Of a stretch of 64,000 bases of DNA, positions 47,320 through 58,517 are shown in pieces. The position numbers were made by a program, and so were the translations under genes. Origin of the DNA: Fasciola hepatica (lineage: Eukaryota > Platyhelminthes > Trematoda > Plagiorchiida > Fasciolidae); contig CANUEZ040000024.1 of the NCBI GenBank assembly GCA_948099385.1, forward strand, positions 20,844,001 to 20,908,000. The letters are read 5' to 3'. The notes under the pieces were generated by a model. It did no database searches and was not told the origin of the DNA. It worked only from the letters and a program-made list of their open reading frames with translations. Position 1 is the first letter of the stretch. Each line of letters begins with the position of its first letter.

Positions 47320-47851
47320 TTATTTCATCAATTTGAGTAATCTTGTACGCTGCAATCGTGCGTGTACGCTTGCAATTCGACTGTAAAGGGTAAATATACC
47401 GTTACTATTAATTTTGTCTCTGTATACCGCTACCATCTGAGCGTTCTTCCAGCCTCGAGGCGATTTGCCTCCAGTCAGATGCTGGCTGGGAGGTTTCACC
47501 ATTCCCTCTGCCCACAGTCTGACTAGTGGCCTTAGGATAGCCGAAAGCAGCCTACCTAGCCTGTTGGTCCCCCCAATACTTGCCCGACAAACTCTCCTCG
47601 TGGCCGACTTGGACGGGCAGCGTCTCTTCCTCTTCGTTCCATATGAGAATGGGCTGTTTCCTATGGCAATCCTCATTGCAGGATCCTTGAAAGTATCGGG
47701 GAGGCCCATGCCATTTCTCTCGAGTGAGGGAGGTCCGTACGCATGAAGTCCGTACCCAAGAAAGGGATACAATAAAGACAGAGCGAAAGCCCGTACATCT
47801 GCTTCTTTGAAAGCTATTTAAAAAGTATTCCTCTGCAGCGTAATTCCCCAA
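47320..47851 (-). pseudogene. LINE RT N-terminal fragment (right arm)
   Basis: Mirror of the left-arm fragment, with the same ILRPLVRLWAEGMV and GWKNAQMVAVYRDK blocks on the minus strand. Differences seen: Lys for Glu, Arg for Gln and Leu for Val at three sites. Confidence 0.5.
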
Positions 47852-47879
47852 GTTCTTCTGGCCTGTCGTAGCATGCCTA

Positions 47880-48200
47880 AAACCTTCTCTCTTAGTCTTT
47901 GATGCCGCTGGCTACACTGTTGATTCCCTTGTCCCTACTCTCGATCAACGTGACCTTACTGTCTGGCTAATTTTCCTTGATTATGCAAATGCATTTGGTT
48001 CCGTTCCTCTCGGTATTCTCTTAAACATTCTTTAGGATAACTGGGTAGATGGTCTATCCCCGGCATACCCCGTGATTGTTTTCTAACCACAGAGTATTTC
48101 CTGCGGTAACACGCACCAACCTTCCCTCAAAGTTAACTTTGATGTTCTTCGAGGTGCCATTTTATTACCATTTCTTCCCTTCGTTTATATTATTAACCTC
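47880..48200 (+). pseudogene. CR1/Jockey-group LINE RT palm fragment (right arm)
   Basis: The plus strand reads SLVPTLDQRDLTVWLIFLDY, ANAFGSVPLGILLNIL, a stop, then VDGLSPAYP and VYIINLT-like residues. This is RT motif A to motif B order. It lies opposite in strand to the N-terminal fragment just to its left. Confidence 0.55.
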
Positions 48201-48899
48201 ACTATCTAACTTTGACTCAGTGACTGCAAATTTTCCAAAGTTGTTGTGCCTGAAGTTCCCATAACGGAAAGTGAAGTTTCTGTTTTCATCAAAATCAATA
48301 AATTCAACCTTACAGCCGGTCTGCTCCCCGCTCGCCTTTCCTAAATGTCCCGGAATCAGTGGTCTTACCCTCTAGCCTTTAACGTGGACGAAGCTACCAA
48401 GCGTTTTTTGCATGGTCCTGTGCCTCTTCAGTGAAAACCAGCGTCTCCCAGAGGGCTTTCACATTCAATACCCAAGATTTACTCCAAAGCACAAACTCTT
48501 CTTGATTGTTCGCTCTGAAAAAGGACTTCCTTTATAGTCAAGAAGCACTCTTTCATCACTCAGACCAAGACAAATTATAGTACCATAGAATCCTCAAGTT
48601 CAGCTACCCCCTTACACTTCCCCTCTAGTCTTACTACTCTCATATACTTTTCCAGGTTAGAAATAAAGTTTTGTCTTATCACTGATTCCCTGAAAGTGCT
48701 TCACTATTGTAAAAGTATGTTAACAGATACACCCTGACCTACCCCACAGTAGGCCAGCTTTTTGATGGGTGTGATAGACTTGCCTATAGGTCGCTGTCCC
48801 ACGCCGATAATCACCCTCACCCTGCACTATCCAAAGCCGTCAAGCTTCCAGTGGACCCTGATGAGACGTAATCAGGGCGCGCATTTGGGCTTCGCTGGG
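48201..48899. other. Inner flank of right arm, no recognised gene
   Basis: Mirror of 45,372-46,070. It may be the decayed 3' part of the LINE. GAAATAAAG at about 48,660 is polyadenylation-like but unsupported. Confidence 0.4.
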
Positions 48900-49273
48900 A
48901 GTAACACACGTTTGAGCAACGCGTAGCCAAATTCGCAACGGATCCCGAAATCAAAAGGCTATTATCCGTGATATTCTACGATACTAAATTATTGAATGAA
49001 CAATGACACCAAAAAGATACAAACCTCAATAATGAGATCACAAGGGCTCAACAAACGAGAAACCAAATTGCGGTGTGCGAGCAAGGAGCACGTGCGTCAC
49101 GCAGGTCCAGAACAAGGATATGACAAACTAGCGCTCTGGGCGCGAACAAACAACAATTGGTCCATAAAACGAACAGTGCGTAAAGACACGTTAATGGTGT
49201 AAGCAGGTGAGTGATGTTAAAAAACATGGAGTTGCAAAGGTTTTAGGAGGATTTTTCACTACCGGTCGTTACG
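48900..49273 (-). repeat. 3' LTR of element B
   Basis: Exact mirror position of the A 3' LTR, with the same damaged ends (CG at the start, TTACT at the end on the minus strand). Confidence 0.85.
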
Positions 49274-49926
49274 CCGCCCACCAAAATCCTCCCGAATCCT
49301 TAGCAGAGTCTAAGGTTCGGTATAAAGATACTGATTCTTCCTACCTACCTAGGCCCTGCTGCCAGTGCGCGTACCTGGTGCTTGTCGTCAACGTTCTACT
49401 CATGGTCGCACCTAATCCGTTGGCCACATAGACGCGAGGCTATCCTACATCTTCCACGAGAACAACTGACCGATGGCGGGCGTGAAGAGGAAACATAGAT
49501 GCTGTCCTTGGAAGGTCCGTCCTGCCCTGAATGTATGTGCTTGCGTGAGTGGGTGTGTGTGTATGATGTAATCGCCGCTACTTCCACACATGCAAAGGAC
49601 ATTTCAGCAACGTCAACAAAAACAAATTGCGAACACCGTCACATGTTTGATAGGGGTTGCGGGACATAGCGTGCATCGGATATGTGCGCATGTGTTTGGA
49701 TGTACAATGGAATCGCATGTATCACCATATATCGGAAAAAACCTTCTGTAACGTCAGGGAAAGACTGTGAGCACTGTAACGTGTTTGACGGAGACCAGGT
49801 GGTATTAATGAGTACAATGTAGGTGAGTGTGCGTCGGGGCGTATGATGGCTCGATACGTCAGTGTGTCGTGAATGCTCCCATATATGGGGTTTCTTTACC
49901 CACCTCGAAGACGAATGCGAAATAGT
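49274..49926 (-). other. 3' untranslated region of element B
   Basis: Mirror of 44,345-44,997. The only coding-frame difference seen is a Pro/Ser change in the chance frame at 49,396-49,602. The likely polypurine tract is next to 49,274. Confidence 0.7.
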
Positions 49927-52900
49927 CTACTGGGCCTCAGCGTTATCAGCTTCTCCGCCTTCACTCTCGAGCAGGCTAATACTGTGTATGTCACTAACTA
50001 GCGCCCCGCTAGCTGTCTTCACCTTCACCGTTCTTATCATTCCGTCGGTGCTTTCGATGGTTTCCATAACCACTCCCAAGGACCAGGTGCTGAAATGTGC
50101 GCGTTCGTCTGCGATCATCACCACCTCCCCAACCTTGAATGGTCTTGTTTTGACCAGCCACTTCTGTCGAGTCTACAGAGCCGGTAGGTATTCCCGCAGC
50201 CAGCGCCTCTAGAAAACCTTGGCAAGATAGTTCGCCTGCTTCCATCCGTGGAAGGAGCTCCCACGAAGGTTTACCGGCCCCTGGATACCCTCTTTCGATC
50301 TTAACGTAAATAAGTCGTTCGGGGTGAGCGCCAGGTGGGTGGGGTCGCCGTTGGTTACTGGAATCAGGGGGCGGTTGTTCAGAATTCTCTCTACCTCAGT
50401 CATGACGGTGTTCAGCGTCTCGTCGTCGGGCGGCTGTTGCTCCATGATTGACAGCGATATCCGCCTGACGGACCAGGTCGTGCGTTCCATACACCGCCGC
50501 GGTGACTGGCCTGCGGGGGATTGAAATGCCATAGTATGCCGTAGGCCACGGTTCGATCCTGCAGTTCGTCCCTGTCTATGTTCTCGTGCTAACGCTGCAA
50601 TTCCCGGTGGGCGCCCACAAAGTTCGACCCATTATCTGAGTATATATCGGCCGGTACGCCTCTCCGGTTGATAAATCTCTGCAAGGCCCGCAGGAAAGAA
50701 TCGGTCGTCATCGAATGTGTGACTTCTAAGTGTATCGCGCGTGACTTCATGAACGTCATGATACACCCATATCGCTCTTCTAATCTCTTCCCGCACTTGA
50801 TCCACAAGGGCCCGGAATAGTCCAACCCGGCGTCGCTGAACGGCCACCAGCCGGCAGTCACCCTGCATTCTGGTAGCGGGGCCATGAGTTGTTTGCTTGC
50901 CGTGGCATTGAGTCTCCTACATGGCACACAATGTCGGATCACGCGTTTTACAGCCGCTTTGCCTCTCAGTAACCAAAGGCGCTTTCGGATGACGCTCGTC
51001 ACGTGACTTTCCCCGGCATGTCCCTCCACGGCGTGGACGTGTTGGATCATTAGCTCTACCACAGGTTGTCGAGCCGGCAGCAGTATAGGGTACTTTGTTT
51101 CGAAGCTCAGGTGGGCGTTGGTCAGCCTACCATCCACCCGCAGCAGTCCATCAATGAGTTTGGGGTTTATACGCTTCAATTCGCCTCTTGGAGATGATAT
51201 TTCTTTGTTGATTGGTCCCACTTCTTCCGCCCTCTCGAGTTCTTGGGCGAAAGCCTCGCGTTGAATCATTCTGAAAATATCGTATTCTGCGGCTTGTAGC
51301 TCATCGGGACTTATCGGGCCGACTAGTGTCCGGCCTGAGGGGCGTAGCCCTTTCAGGATTATTAACTTTCTCTTGAACCTGGTTAACCAAACTATTGCAC
51401 GAAGTGTCTTCATCCAGGAAGAGAACGTGACCAATCGCGATAGAATGGATGTCACTTCGACGACGTTGGCCGTTGGCACTACGCCTTTGATCTCCAGTTC
51501 TACTTCCGTAGGGGGTTTTAATTCGAACACGGGCCAGTCCTGTTTAGACACTTGCAGGAAGTTTAGCCCTCTCGTCCACGTGTCTAGTTGCCTGAAGTTG
51601 GTCGCACCTCGGGAGCACAGATCGGCTGGATTATGGCCAGACCTGATATGCTTCCACTGGTTCATGGCTGATTCATCGTGGATAACCTTGAGTCGGTTAG
51701 CGACGAAAGTACTAAACCGGCTCCGGGCGTTATTAATGTAGCAAAGTACTATCGTTGAGTCCGTCCAAAAGCTAGCCGGCCAAATGTAGAAGTCAAAACA
51801 TCTCTTCACCGTTCGCACCGCCCTGACTGCTAACACGGCTGAGCGGAGTTCAGGGCGTGGGATCGAGACCGACTTCGGTGGAGCGACGCGGGCTTTGGCA
51901 AACAGGATTCTCGTAGTATATTTTCCATCTCCTGTGCACCATCGTCCGTGCACCACAGATCTATAACCGACTTCTGATGCATCGGAAAAGGCATGTAGTT
52001 CTCCCGTCCGCGTCGTATGGCCAGGAGTCAAACATCGTGGAATCCTTATGTCCCCTAATTTCTTCAAGGTGTTCAAAAATTCTTCCCAGTCCAGCCGGTC
52101 CTGTCGGTCCAGTGACTGGTCCCAATCAACTTTCTTACGGCACAGCCGCTGCAGCAAGATCTTTCCGGGTAGCAGCCAGGGTGAAACGAAACCGGGCGGG
52201 TCGAACCAACTAGAGACAGCGGATAGTATGCCTCGACGGGTTGCTGGCAACTCGGGAACGTTGAGCTCGAAAACAAAATCGTCCGTTTCCGCGTCCCACT
52301 GTATTCCCAAAGTGCGTTCGATAGGAAGTGGAGAGCCGTCCAAATCTCTTACCCTTTCGGCCTTCTCGTGGTACGGAATGACCTTTAGCACTTCTGAAGC
52401 GTTCGACATTCATTTTGTCAGATGGAAGCCGCCTCCTCTAGCAATCTTGTCAGGCTCCTGAACTGCGCTAAAGATGATTCCACATCATCGAATGACCCAA
52501 GATAGTCGTCGACGTAGAAGTTCCTGCTGACGCTATCTACTACCGACCGATGGACTAGATCTCCATGTTTGTTCGCAGCTTCCCGAAGGGCGTAGTTCGC
52601 ACAGAACGGTGACGGTGTGGCTCCGAAGGGATGGACGATTATCCTATAATTCATCACTGCGTTGTCCCGGTCGCTCTCTTCCCACCACAGGAAACGCAAC
52701 GCATCTCGTTCTCCTACCGGCATTCTCACCTGATAAAACATTTCCCTAATTTCGGCGGACAAGGCCACTTTACCCACTCTGAAACGGCACAGAACATCGA
52801 TCAGTGGTGTGGTCCAGTCAGGCCCTTGTAGTGGGCGATCGTTTAACGACTTGCCCTGGAACTTGGCCGCACAGTCGAAAACCACCCGCATATTATGGGT

Positions 52901-53442
52901 TTGTTGTGGTTGATGACCGGGTGGTGAGGTAGATACCAGACACCATTTTGGCCGTCGGTGTTGGCAGGCACCTTTTCAACGTAGCCGAGATCTTCGTTTC
53001 GCTCCATTAATTCCGCGAATCGTTCCCACAGATTCTGGTCTCGAATGAAGCTTTCTTTCAGTTGTAGTAATCGTTGGAGCACATAATTTCTGTTGTCAGT
53101 CCACGGGTCGGCAGATGTGTGCCATGGGAGGGGAACCTCGAACTGTTTTTTAAGGCCTCTAGTGCCTTGCCGCACCATTTGTAAAGCGAAGTGATCCTCT
53201 TGAGACAACGATGGTCCTTCGTCTCCAATATCATGAAACTCCTTTTCATACAGCCGCTGCAGGTGGTATTCTATCCGGTCCGTTTCGGCAGATAAATAAT
53301 TCACGGAACCACATACCCCTACTGGACCGTATAACATCCATCTCAGAGCCGTGCGTACGGCATAAGGTGCCTGGCAGTCTCCCACTCTCTGGTCAAGTAC
53401 CCAAGGCACCTTTAGCACGTCGCAGACAATGAGGAGATCCAC
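49927..53442 (-). pseudogene. pol: BEL/Pao pol of element B (RT, RNase H, integrase)
   Basis: Pieces mirror those of A: 52,843-53,442 (RT N-terminal extension), 52,418-52,891 (palm, YVDD), 50,589-52,409 (606 codons: thumb, RNase H, integrase), and 50,209-50,532 (integrase end and C-terminal block). The last one keeps SKEGIQGPVNLRGSSFHGWK, where A has its 32-base deletion. It stops at a TAG (complement of 50,209-50,211) where C has Trp. RT motif A again reads LSAEIREM. Differences from A in the 606-codon piece: one Ala/Val and one Asn/Asp. Confidence 0.85.
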
Positions 53443-55124
53443 TTCGTCGTCTTCCCAGTCTACGACGGTTACATCCTGCAGGTGGGGTCACCTAGTCAAG
53501 ATTGCGTTGACCGACCTTGGTGCTCGCATGGGGAGATCAGCCAATGTAAAAGCTTCCGTTGGTCCGATTCGCTCGTTAGTGTCTAAAGAGATGAGTTGCA
53601 ACCCCAACCGGCCAACAGTCATTACCTGTGCTCCCCCACCGTGCTCACTGCTGACGACGTCGCACTTTCAGGGAGCCGGTGTTTGTCGGCAAACCGCTCT
53701 TTCACCAGGGTGGTGTCAGATCCACTGTCGACGAAAGAAAACGCTTTGACCACTCCAGTTGGGGTCACTACTCCTACGGCAATTACTCTTAAAAGTAAGG
53801 GTTTACTGGCAGACCGTGACGTGTAACAAATCACACTGGGTTTGGTGCTCGCCTCGCGTAAAGTTTCTCTCGCCTGGTGCAGCAATCGATGGTGCCTGCC
53901 CGTGTAGCCCTCGTACCCACATCTGTTCCTTGTTCTACAAGCTGCCGCCCGGTGCGCGGTGTTAAGACAAATAAAGCACGCTCCTGCCATCCTCGCCATT
54001 CCCCATCCTTCGTCTATTGTGGCGTTGACGAACTTCGGGCATTCTGGTAGCCCATGGCTAGCCCCACAGGGCCCGCAACTTGTTTGCGCCGTGGCATCGC
54101 GTGAAATGGCGTGAGCATTGGTCCAAGGCTGATATTTCGGCCGTTCCTGAGCAGCGGTTTGAGCCTGGCTAGTACTGGGCTTGTTTGCTTGGTTGCTGTC
54201 CCGGATAAGTCGGCCAAATCTGCTGTCGGCAATCTTGGTTTGCCTGTCCAAGTATTTGGTTAGGTCTTCGAAGTTATCCTCCCGGTCGCTTCGACTTATC
54301 CGTTCCGCTTCTTCCGCCCGCGGACCCTGTAGTTCGGGAGAGAGATGACGGACTATGCCTTCCATAGTACGTATTGCATCTGGATCAGCCCTGTAACTTA
54401 AATGGTCGAGGGCTATTGAGCATTTCTGCATCTTGATCACCAGGCCGGCCATGGTGTAGACATCGCCCTTGGTTCTCTTAGCCTCCACCACCACGCCCTC
54501 TATTAGGTTACGGGCTAATTTGAAAGGTTGGCCAAACAGGTCCCTTGGAATCTTCCTTGCTCGGGTGAAGCCTTGTTCCTAATCGAGCATGGTGCACCCG
54601 TCGATAGCTTCCCTTGCTCGGCCTCGACAGTAGTGAGTCAAATAGAGCAGCCTTTGCCCGAGGTCGGTTATCTTATTTTCGACGAACGTTTCAAACTGTT
54701 TGACGAGCTTGCGGTAGTGTTCAGATCGCCCGTCGAAAACCGTCGGTTCTACTCTTGGTAAATCGATCGATGGTGTTTTGTAATCGGCGACCGGCGTGGT
54801 GTTCCCTATCTTATTGAGCCCCGATCTATCGGAAGTGTCGTAGTCGCTGGTCTCATGCTCACGCTCTTTCTGTACACACTTCTGTTCTGCTTCCTGGGCC
54901 CGTTTTCTGGCCGATGGAAATTATTTTTCCGGGTTAAATATTCTCAGCCTATATAGATCGACATCCTTACAATCCATATTGCCCTCAGTAACACATGAAC
55001 TAGCACTGACAGGACTAGGCGATCTAGCATTAACTAAAGAATCAAATGTACCCAAAACCTCCTCAGTGACTTGCCGTATTACTTCCTGTCCAGATTCTAA
55101 TGTTTTCGGTCCTTTTCTTGGCAT
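53443..55124 (-). pseudogene. gag: BEL/Pao gag-protease of element B
   Basis: Mirror of the A gag-protease. Start MPRKGPKT at 55,124. The same TAA and TAG stops lie in the first 190 codons, and the 290-codon open piece (53,622-54,494) is identical in protein to that of A, including the zinc cluster and the VDSGSD protease site. The protease frameshift near 53,631 is also shared. Confidence 0.85.
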
Positions 55125-55165
55125 CTTGCGTGTATTTTCTCGTTCCAAATTGATCTATTGAGTAT

Positions 55166-55539
55166 TGTAACGAACGCTTGAGCAATGCGTAGCCAAATTC
55201 GCAACGGATCCCGAAATCAGAAGACGATTATCCGTGATATTCTACGATACTAAATTATTGAATGAACAATGACACCAAAAAGATACAAACCTCAATAATG
55301 AGATCACAAGGGCTCAACAAACGAGAAACCAAATTGCGGTGTGCGAGCAAGGAGCACGTGCGTCACGCAGGTCCAGAACAAGGATATGACAAACTAGCGC
55401 TCTGGGCGCGAACAAACAACAATTGGTCCATAAAACGAACAGTGCGTAAAGACACGTTAATGGTGTAAGCAGGTGAGTGATGTTAAAAAACATGGAGTTG
55501 CAAAGGTTTTTGGGGTATTTTCCGCCATCGGGATTTACA
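55166..55539 (-). repeat. 5' LTR of element B, with a diverged outer 30 bases
   Basis: On the minus strand, positions 55,510-55,539 read TGTAAATCCCGATGGCGG and then AAAATACCCC. The LTRs of A, C and the solo copy have variants of TGTAACGACCGG..GTGGAAAATCC here. The rest of the LTR is nearly identical to A. Confidence 0.8.
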
Positions 55540-57064
55540 CTGGTCTCCTCGTACCACGTTATCCTAAAGTGAGTGTTGGCGTCTTGATTATGCTCGAAAA
55601 GCCTAACTTTGTGTCTTTCACACACTCGAATAGCTTTCTGTGACAGGCTCTTTCTTAAGACCCCTCATTATTCCATTATTCTTGTCTTTGCCCACCGTGA
55701 TCCGGACTTCTACAGCGGTAGAATGCCGCCCTGCCTAGTTCCTACTAGCGACACAATTTCATCTGTTCAGTTAACTCAACTAGTAAACGTTCATCTCAGC
55801 GCCCTGTTTGCGGTTGCTGCCTCGCGGCATCATCGAGCAAGTGACAAAACAACGGACAAGTGGACTGCGAAATAGCCAAAATTAGAGCAATAAGCTGAAT
55901 TCAAGACAGAATTAAATTGAAAACAATTTTTCGCTCGAGGCGATACATGGCCGTATACCTGATATCCGTAGTCACCTTTTAGGCGGGTCTCGTGGACCTT
56001 ACCACAGAAGTCTATCACGTCCTACTCGATAAAGTCCAAGGGAGGTGTTAGGAAATAACCGCAGCCATGTAATAAACTGACCCATTTCCCGAAAACTGCC
56101 CACTTCAGATGGTAGCTTTCGCCAGGGGAGCCTGTCTCTCGACATGGGTAATTCAAGTCCCGGCGATCTTAATCCCTTTAATGTCGGTACTTGGTCCAGG
56201 GACCGGTCTCTGATTCCCGACACTCTAAGTCTAATCTAGACACGGCTGACACGACGCCCTCTCCATACCTCATCAAGGCCAAGGAGACATCAATGCTCAG
56301 AAACCGACTGTCTACACCTATGTTCGACCCCCAAAGGTCATGTTTCTGAGCCGCATAAAAGAACCAATCTCAAGTTCGTAACAGAAACCCGACCCGTGGC
56401 GGACAAGTGGATGTCAAGCCGGTGACATATGGATGCTTTTCCCAAAAGCCCATAGTTCCTTCGGAACATGCGGTGACGCTTCGACGAATATTTGACCATC
56501 TGGAGAGATACAACTGCCCGGGTAACAAGGCTGATCTGCCCCAGCTGACACCTCACCTTTGATCACAAGGTCTAGTGTGGAGCCAGCCTAGTCCTGTGGT
56601 GGCATTTTACACGCCGAAGACGAGAAAAGCATCACAAATACGGCTACGTAGATTTTAGTCTATTTGCGGAGGCTGAAACTCACATGGATCTTACCCCGAT
56701 AAAAATGTTCTCCGCGTATTCGAAGTCAAAGCTACTTACAGATTGAGTGCGGATCAGAGTCACTATTTTACCACGGTGATAGTGCCGTTCCAATAGTTAG
56801 TTCATTTGCAACGTTCAGCAAAATGGCGAACAGGGAAACTGGTGGATTTAATTTCTCGAACTGAACTCGGGCTAGAGATCGCCGCACGCATCAAACCAGA
56901 TTTGTTTGTCGGCATAAAGACAATAAAGAAGAGAAATATATTTTCCTGGCACATCCTTCGGCGAGAAGCAGCATCAGAGGACTGTGCGACTGATTCAAAA
57001 ACCGTTTTAAGATCACTAAATGTGCCAATAACGGATGTCCCACAAAGTTTTGTGGAACTCCTAT
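55540..57064. other. Unassigned DNA between B and E
   Basis: Reading frames of 60-105 codons occur on both strands (for example plus 56,806-57,069), but no domain is recognised. It shows no mirror match to the DNA left of A, so the palindrome really ends at the LTR. Confidence 0.45.
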
Positions 57065-57489
57065 TGTAAAGTCCAGCCACCGGAACGCTCGAGCGACGCG
57101 CAGCAACCAATTTCGACACAATTCAAAACAAAGTCGATTCCAAATAGCTACGGTACTATATACAACAAATTAATTAATTTTACAATAATCAAACCTCAAT
57201 AGTGTTCCTTCTGGGCTCTTTCGCTCCAAATTGGACAACAAATCAACAACTGCAGCTGGGTTACAGCAAAGGTTAGCTACAGAAGATGAGATTACCAAAT
57301 ACAGTCACAACGAAATTCAAGCTGAGCGACTCTCGCTCGAGGCAACGGTAGGAGTCCGGTTTGTGACAAAGATTTAAAGAAATAAAACAAACAATTGGAA
57401 TTCCAGCAAAGATAGTTCATACGAATGATAAATGTCGTTTGTAATATGGATGCTAATGCATGGAACGGGGTTTCCTGAACTCCTTTACA
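57065..57489 (-). repeat. 3' LTR of element E
   Basis: On the minus strand it starts TGTAAAGGAGTTC and ends CTTTACA. Landmarks shared with the A-D LTRs in the same order (plus-strand view): GCTCGAGCGACGCGCAGC, ATCAAACCTCAATAGTG and CTGGGCTCTTTCG. At 425 bases it is longer than the 375-base LTRs of the other family. A purine-rich GGATTTTGGGGGCCGG lies just before it. Confidence 0.65.
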
Positions 57490-57579
57490 CCGGCCCCCAA
57501 AATCCGACCCGGATTTTTCCCGTGCACCGCTAGGTGTGGTCGGCCTCATGCATCGGCTCGCCCTACGGTTCCCCAATAC

Positions 57580-58096
57580 CTAAAACTTATCACCGTCAAG
57601 AGCAGCTCCCAGTCGGACAAGTGGATCAACTCTCAGTGGTCCCTCCCGATTCGGCAGATCCGAAGACCCGCCTCCCACCTGAGAAGAGTTGGCCTCTGAA
57701 CTTACACCACCAGTGTCCGGTTCGCCCTCAATAAGACAAATCTTTCTAATGTCACGGAGCACTAATCCTTCATTAGTTCGCACTGTTGCCGTTCGCATCA
57801 AACCATCGTCCGAAACTGAGATGCTTTCGATGACTCCTATCCGCCACCGGCTACGCGGCAAGGCCTCCGAAACTGGTAGCACTACATCACCCGATGTAAA
57901 GTTGCGTTCTCGAGTTATCCACTTCTGCCGCTGTTGTAATAGTGGAAGATATCCCCTGATCCATCTCTTCCAAAACACAGATGTTAGGTAGTTTGCCTGC
58001 CTCCACTGACGAACCAGTCTATCGCGCAACGAATCCGTTGGAATATCTCGTGGGTTCGCCCTCAGGATAAGTAGGTCATTGTGCGTGAGTACCGGC
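57580..58096 (-). pseudogene. pol: BEL/Pao pol C-terminal part of element E
   Basis: An open frame from the C insertion edge to a stop at 57,580, about 171 codons. It begins VLTHNDLLILRANP, then QWRQANYLTSVFWKRWIRGY and LPLLQQRQKW. GDVVLPVSE and a basic/acidic tail ending DGDKF follow. The matching block in element C is LTPNDLLTLRS ... WKQANYLAKVFWRRWLREYL (the conserved domain that closes BEL pol proteins, DUF5641-like). The frame is intact, so E was young when C landed. The upstream part is missing from the window. Confidence 0.75.
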
Positions 58097-58475
58097 TGTA
58101 ACAGCCGGTCGTGGAAAATCCCCCTTTTTCCCTCGCGATTCAGTGTTTTTTCCCAACATCACTCATTTCCATACACTATTGACTTGTCTTTACGAACTGG
58201 TTGTTTTTCTGGACCAATTGTTGTTTGTTCGCGCCCAGAGCGCTATTTTGGCACATCCTTGCTCAGGACCTGCGTGACGCACGTGCTGTCTGCTCACACG
58301 CTGCCATTCGGTTTCTCGTTGTTGAGTCTTTGTGATCGTATTATTGAGGTTTGTATATTGTTTATGTCATTGTTTATTTTAATAATCTAGTATCGTAGAA
58401 TTATCAAGGATAATCGCCTTCTGATTTCGGGATCCGTTGCGAATTTGGCTACGCATTGCTCAAACGTTCGTAACA
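58097..58475 (+). repeat. 5' LTR of element C
   Basis: Starts TGTAACAGCCGGTCG and ends TCGTAACA. It is collinear with the A LTR but clearly diverged (for example in the poly-C/poly-T start and the GTTTATGTCATTG stretch), so C is not a recent copy of A or B. Confidence 0.85.
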
Positions 58476-58517
58476 ATACTCAATAGATCTATTTGGAACG
58501 GGGAAAAATCACGCAAA

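Larger units (their letters stand above)
47311..55539 (-). repeat. Right arm of the 16.8-kb palindrome
   Basis: Reverse complement of the left arm. It contains element B and the same 1.6-kb inner flank. It carries 32 bases (50,265-50,296) missing from the left arm. Its outermost 30 bases, the start of the 5' LTR of B, are diverged from the left arm. Confidence 0.95.
48900..55539 (-). mobile_element. BEL/Pao LTR retrotransposon B (right palindrome arm)
   Basis: Mirror copy of A: 5' LTR 55,166-55,539, gag-protease, pol, untranslated region, 3' LTR 48,900-49,273. It shares the stops and frameshifts of A (gag TAA and TAG, protease shift, RT motif A Glu, integrase stop), which proves the two derive from one already-dead copy. 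It retains the 32 bases lost in A. Confidence 0.9.
57065..58096 (-). mobile_element. BEL/Pao element E, 3' end only, split by element C
   Basis: The minus strand shows the end of a BEL pol, a 90-base untranslated stretch, and a 3' LTR. The pol frame runs straight into the left edge of element C at 58,096, so C inserted into E. The rest of E should lie right of C, outside the window. Sequence divergence from A-D shows E is a separate, related family. Confidence 0.75.

Noticed and set aside
38765..55539. Explaining the palindrome as a missed-adapter long-read artefact
   Set aside because: Such artefacts give exact mirror images with no spacer and share outer flanks. Here there are SNPs, a 32-base indel, a 350-base spacer and unrelated flanks. 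An assembly error of another kind cannot be fully excluded from sequence alone.
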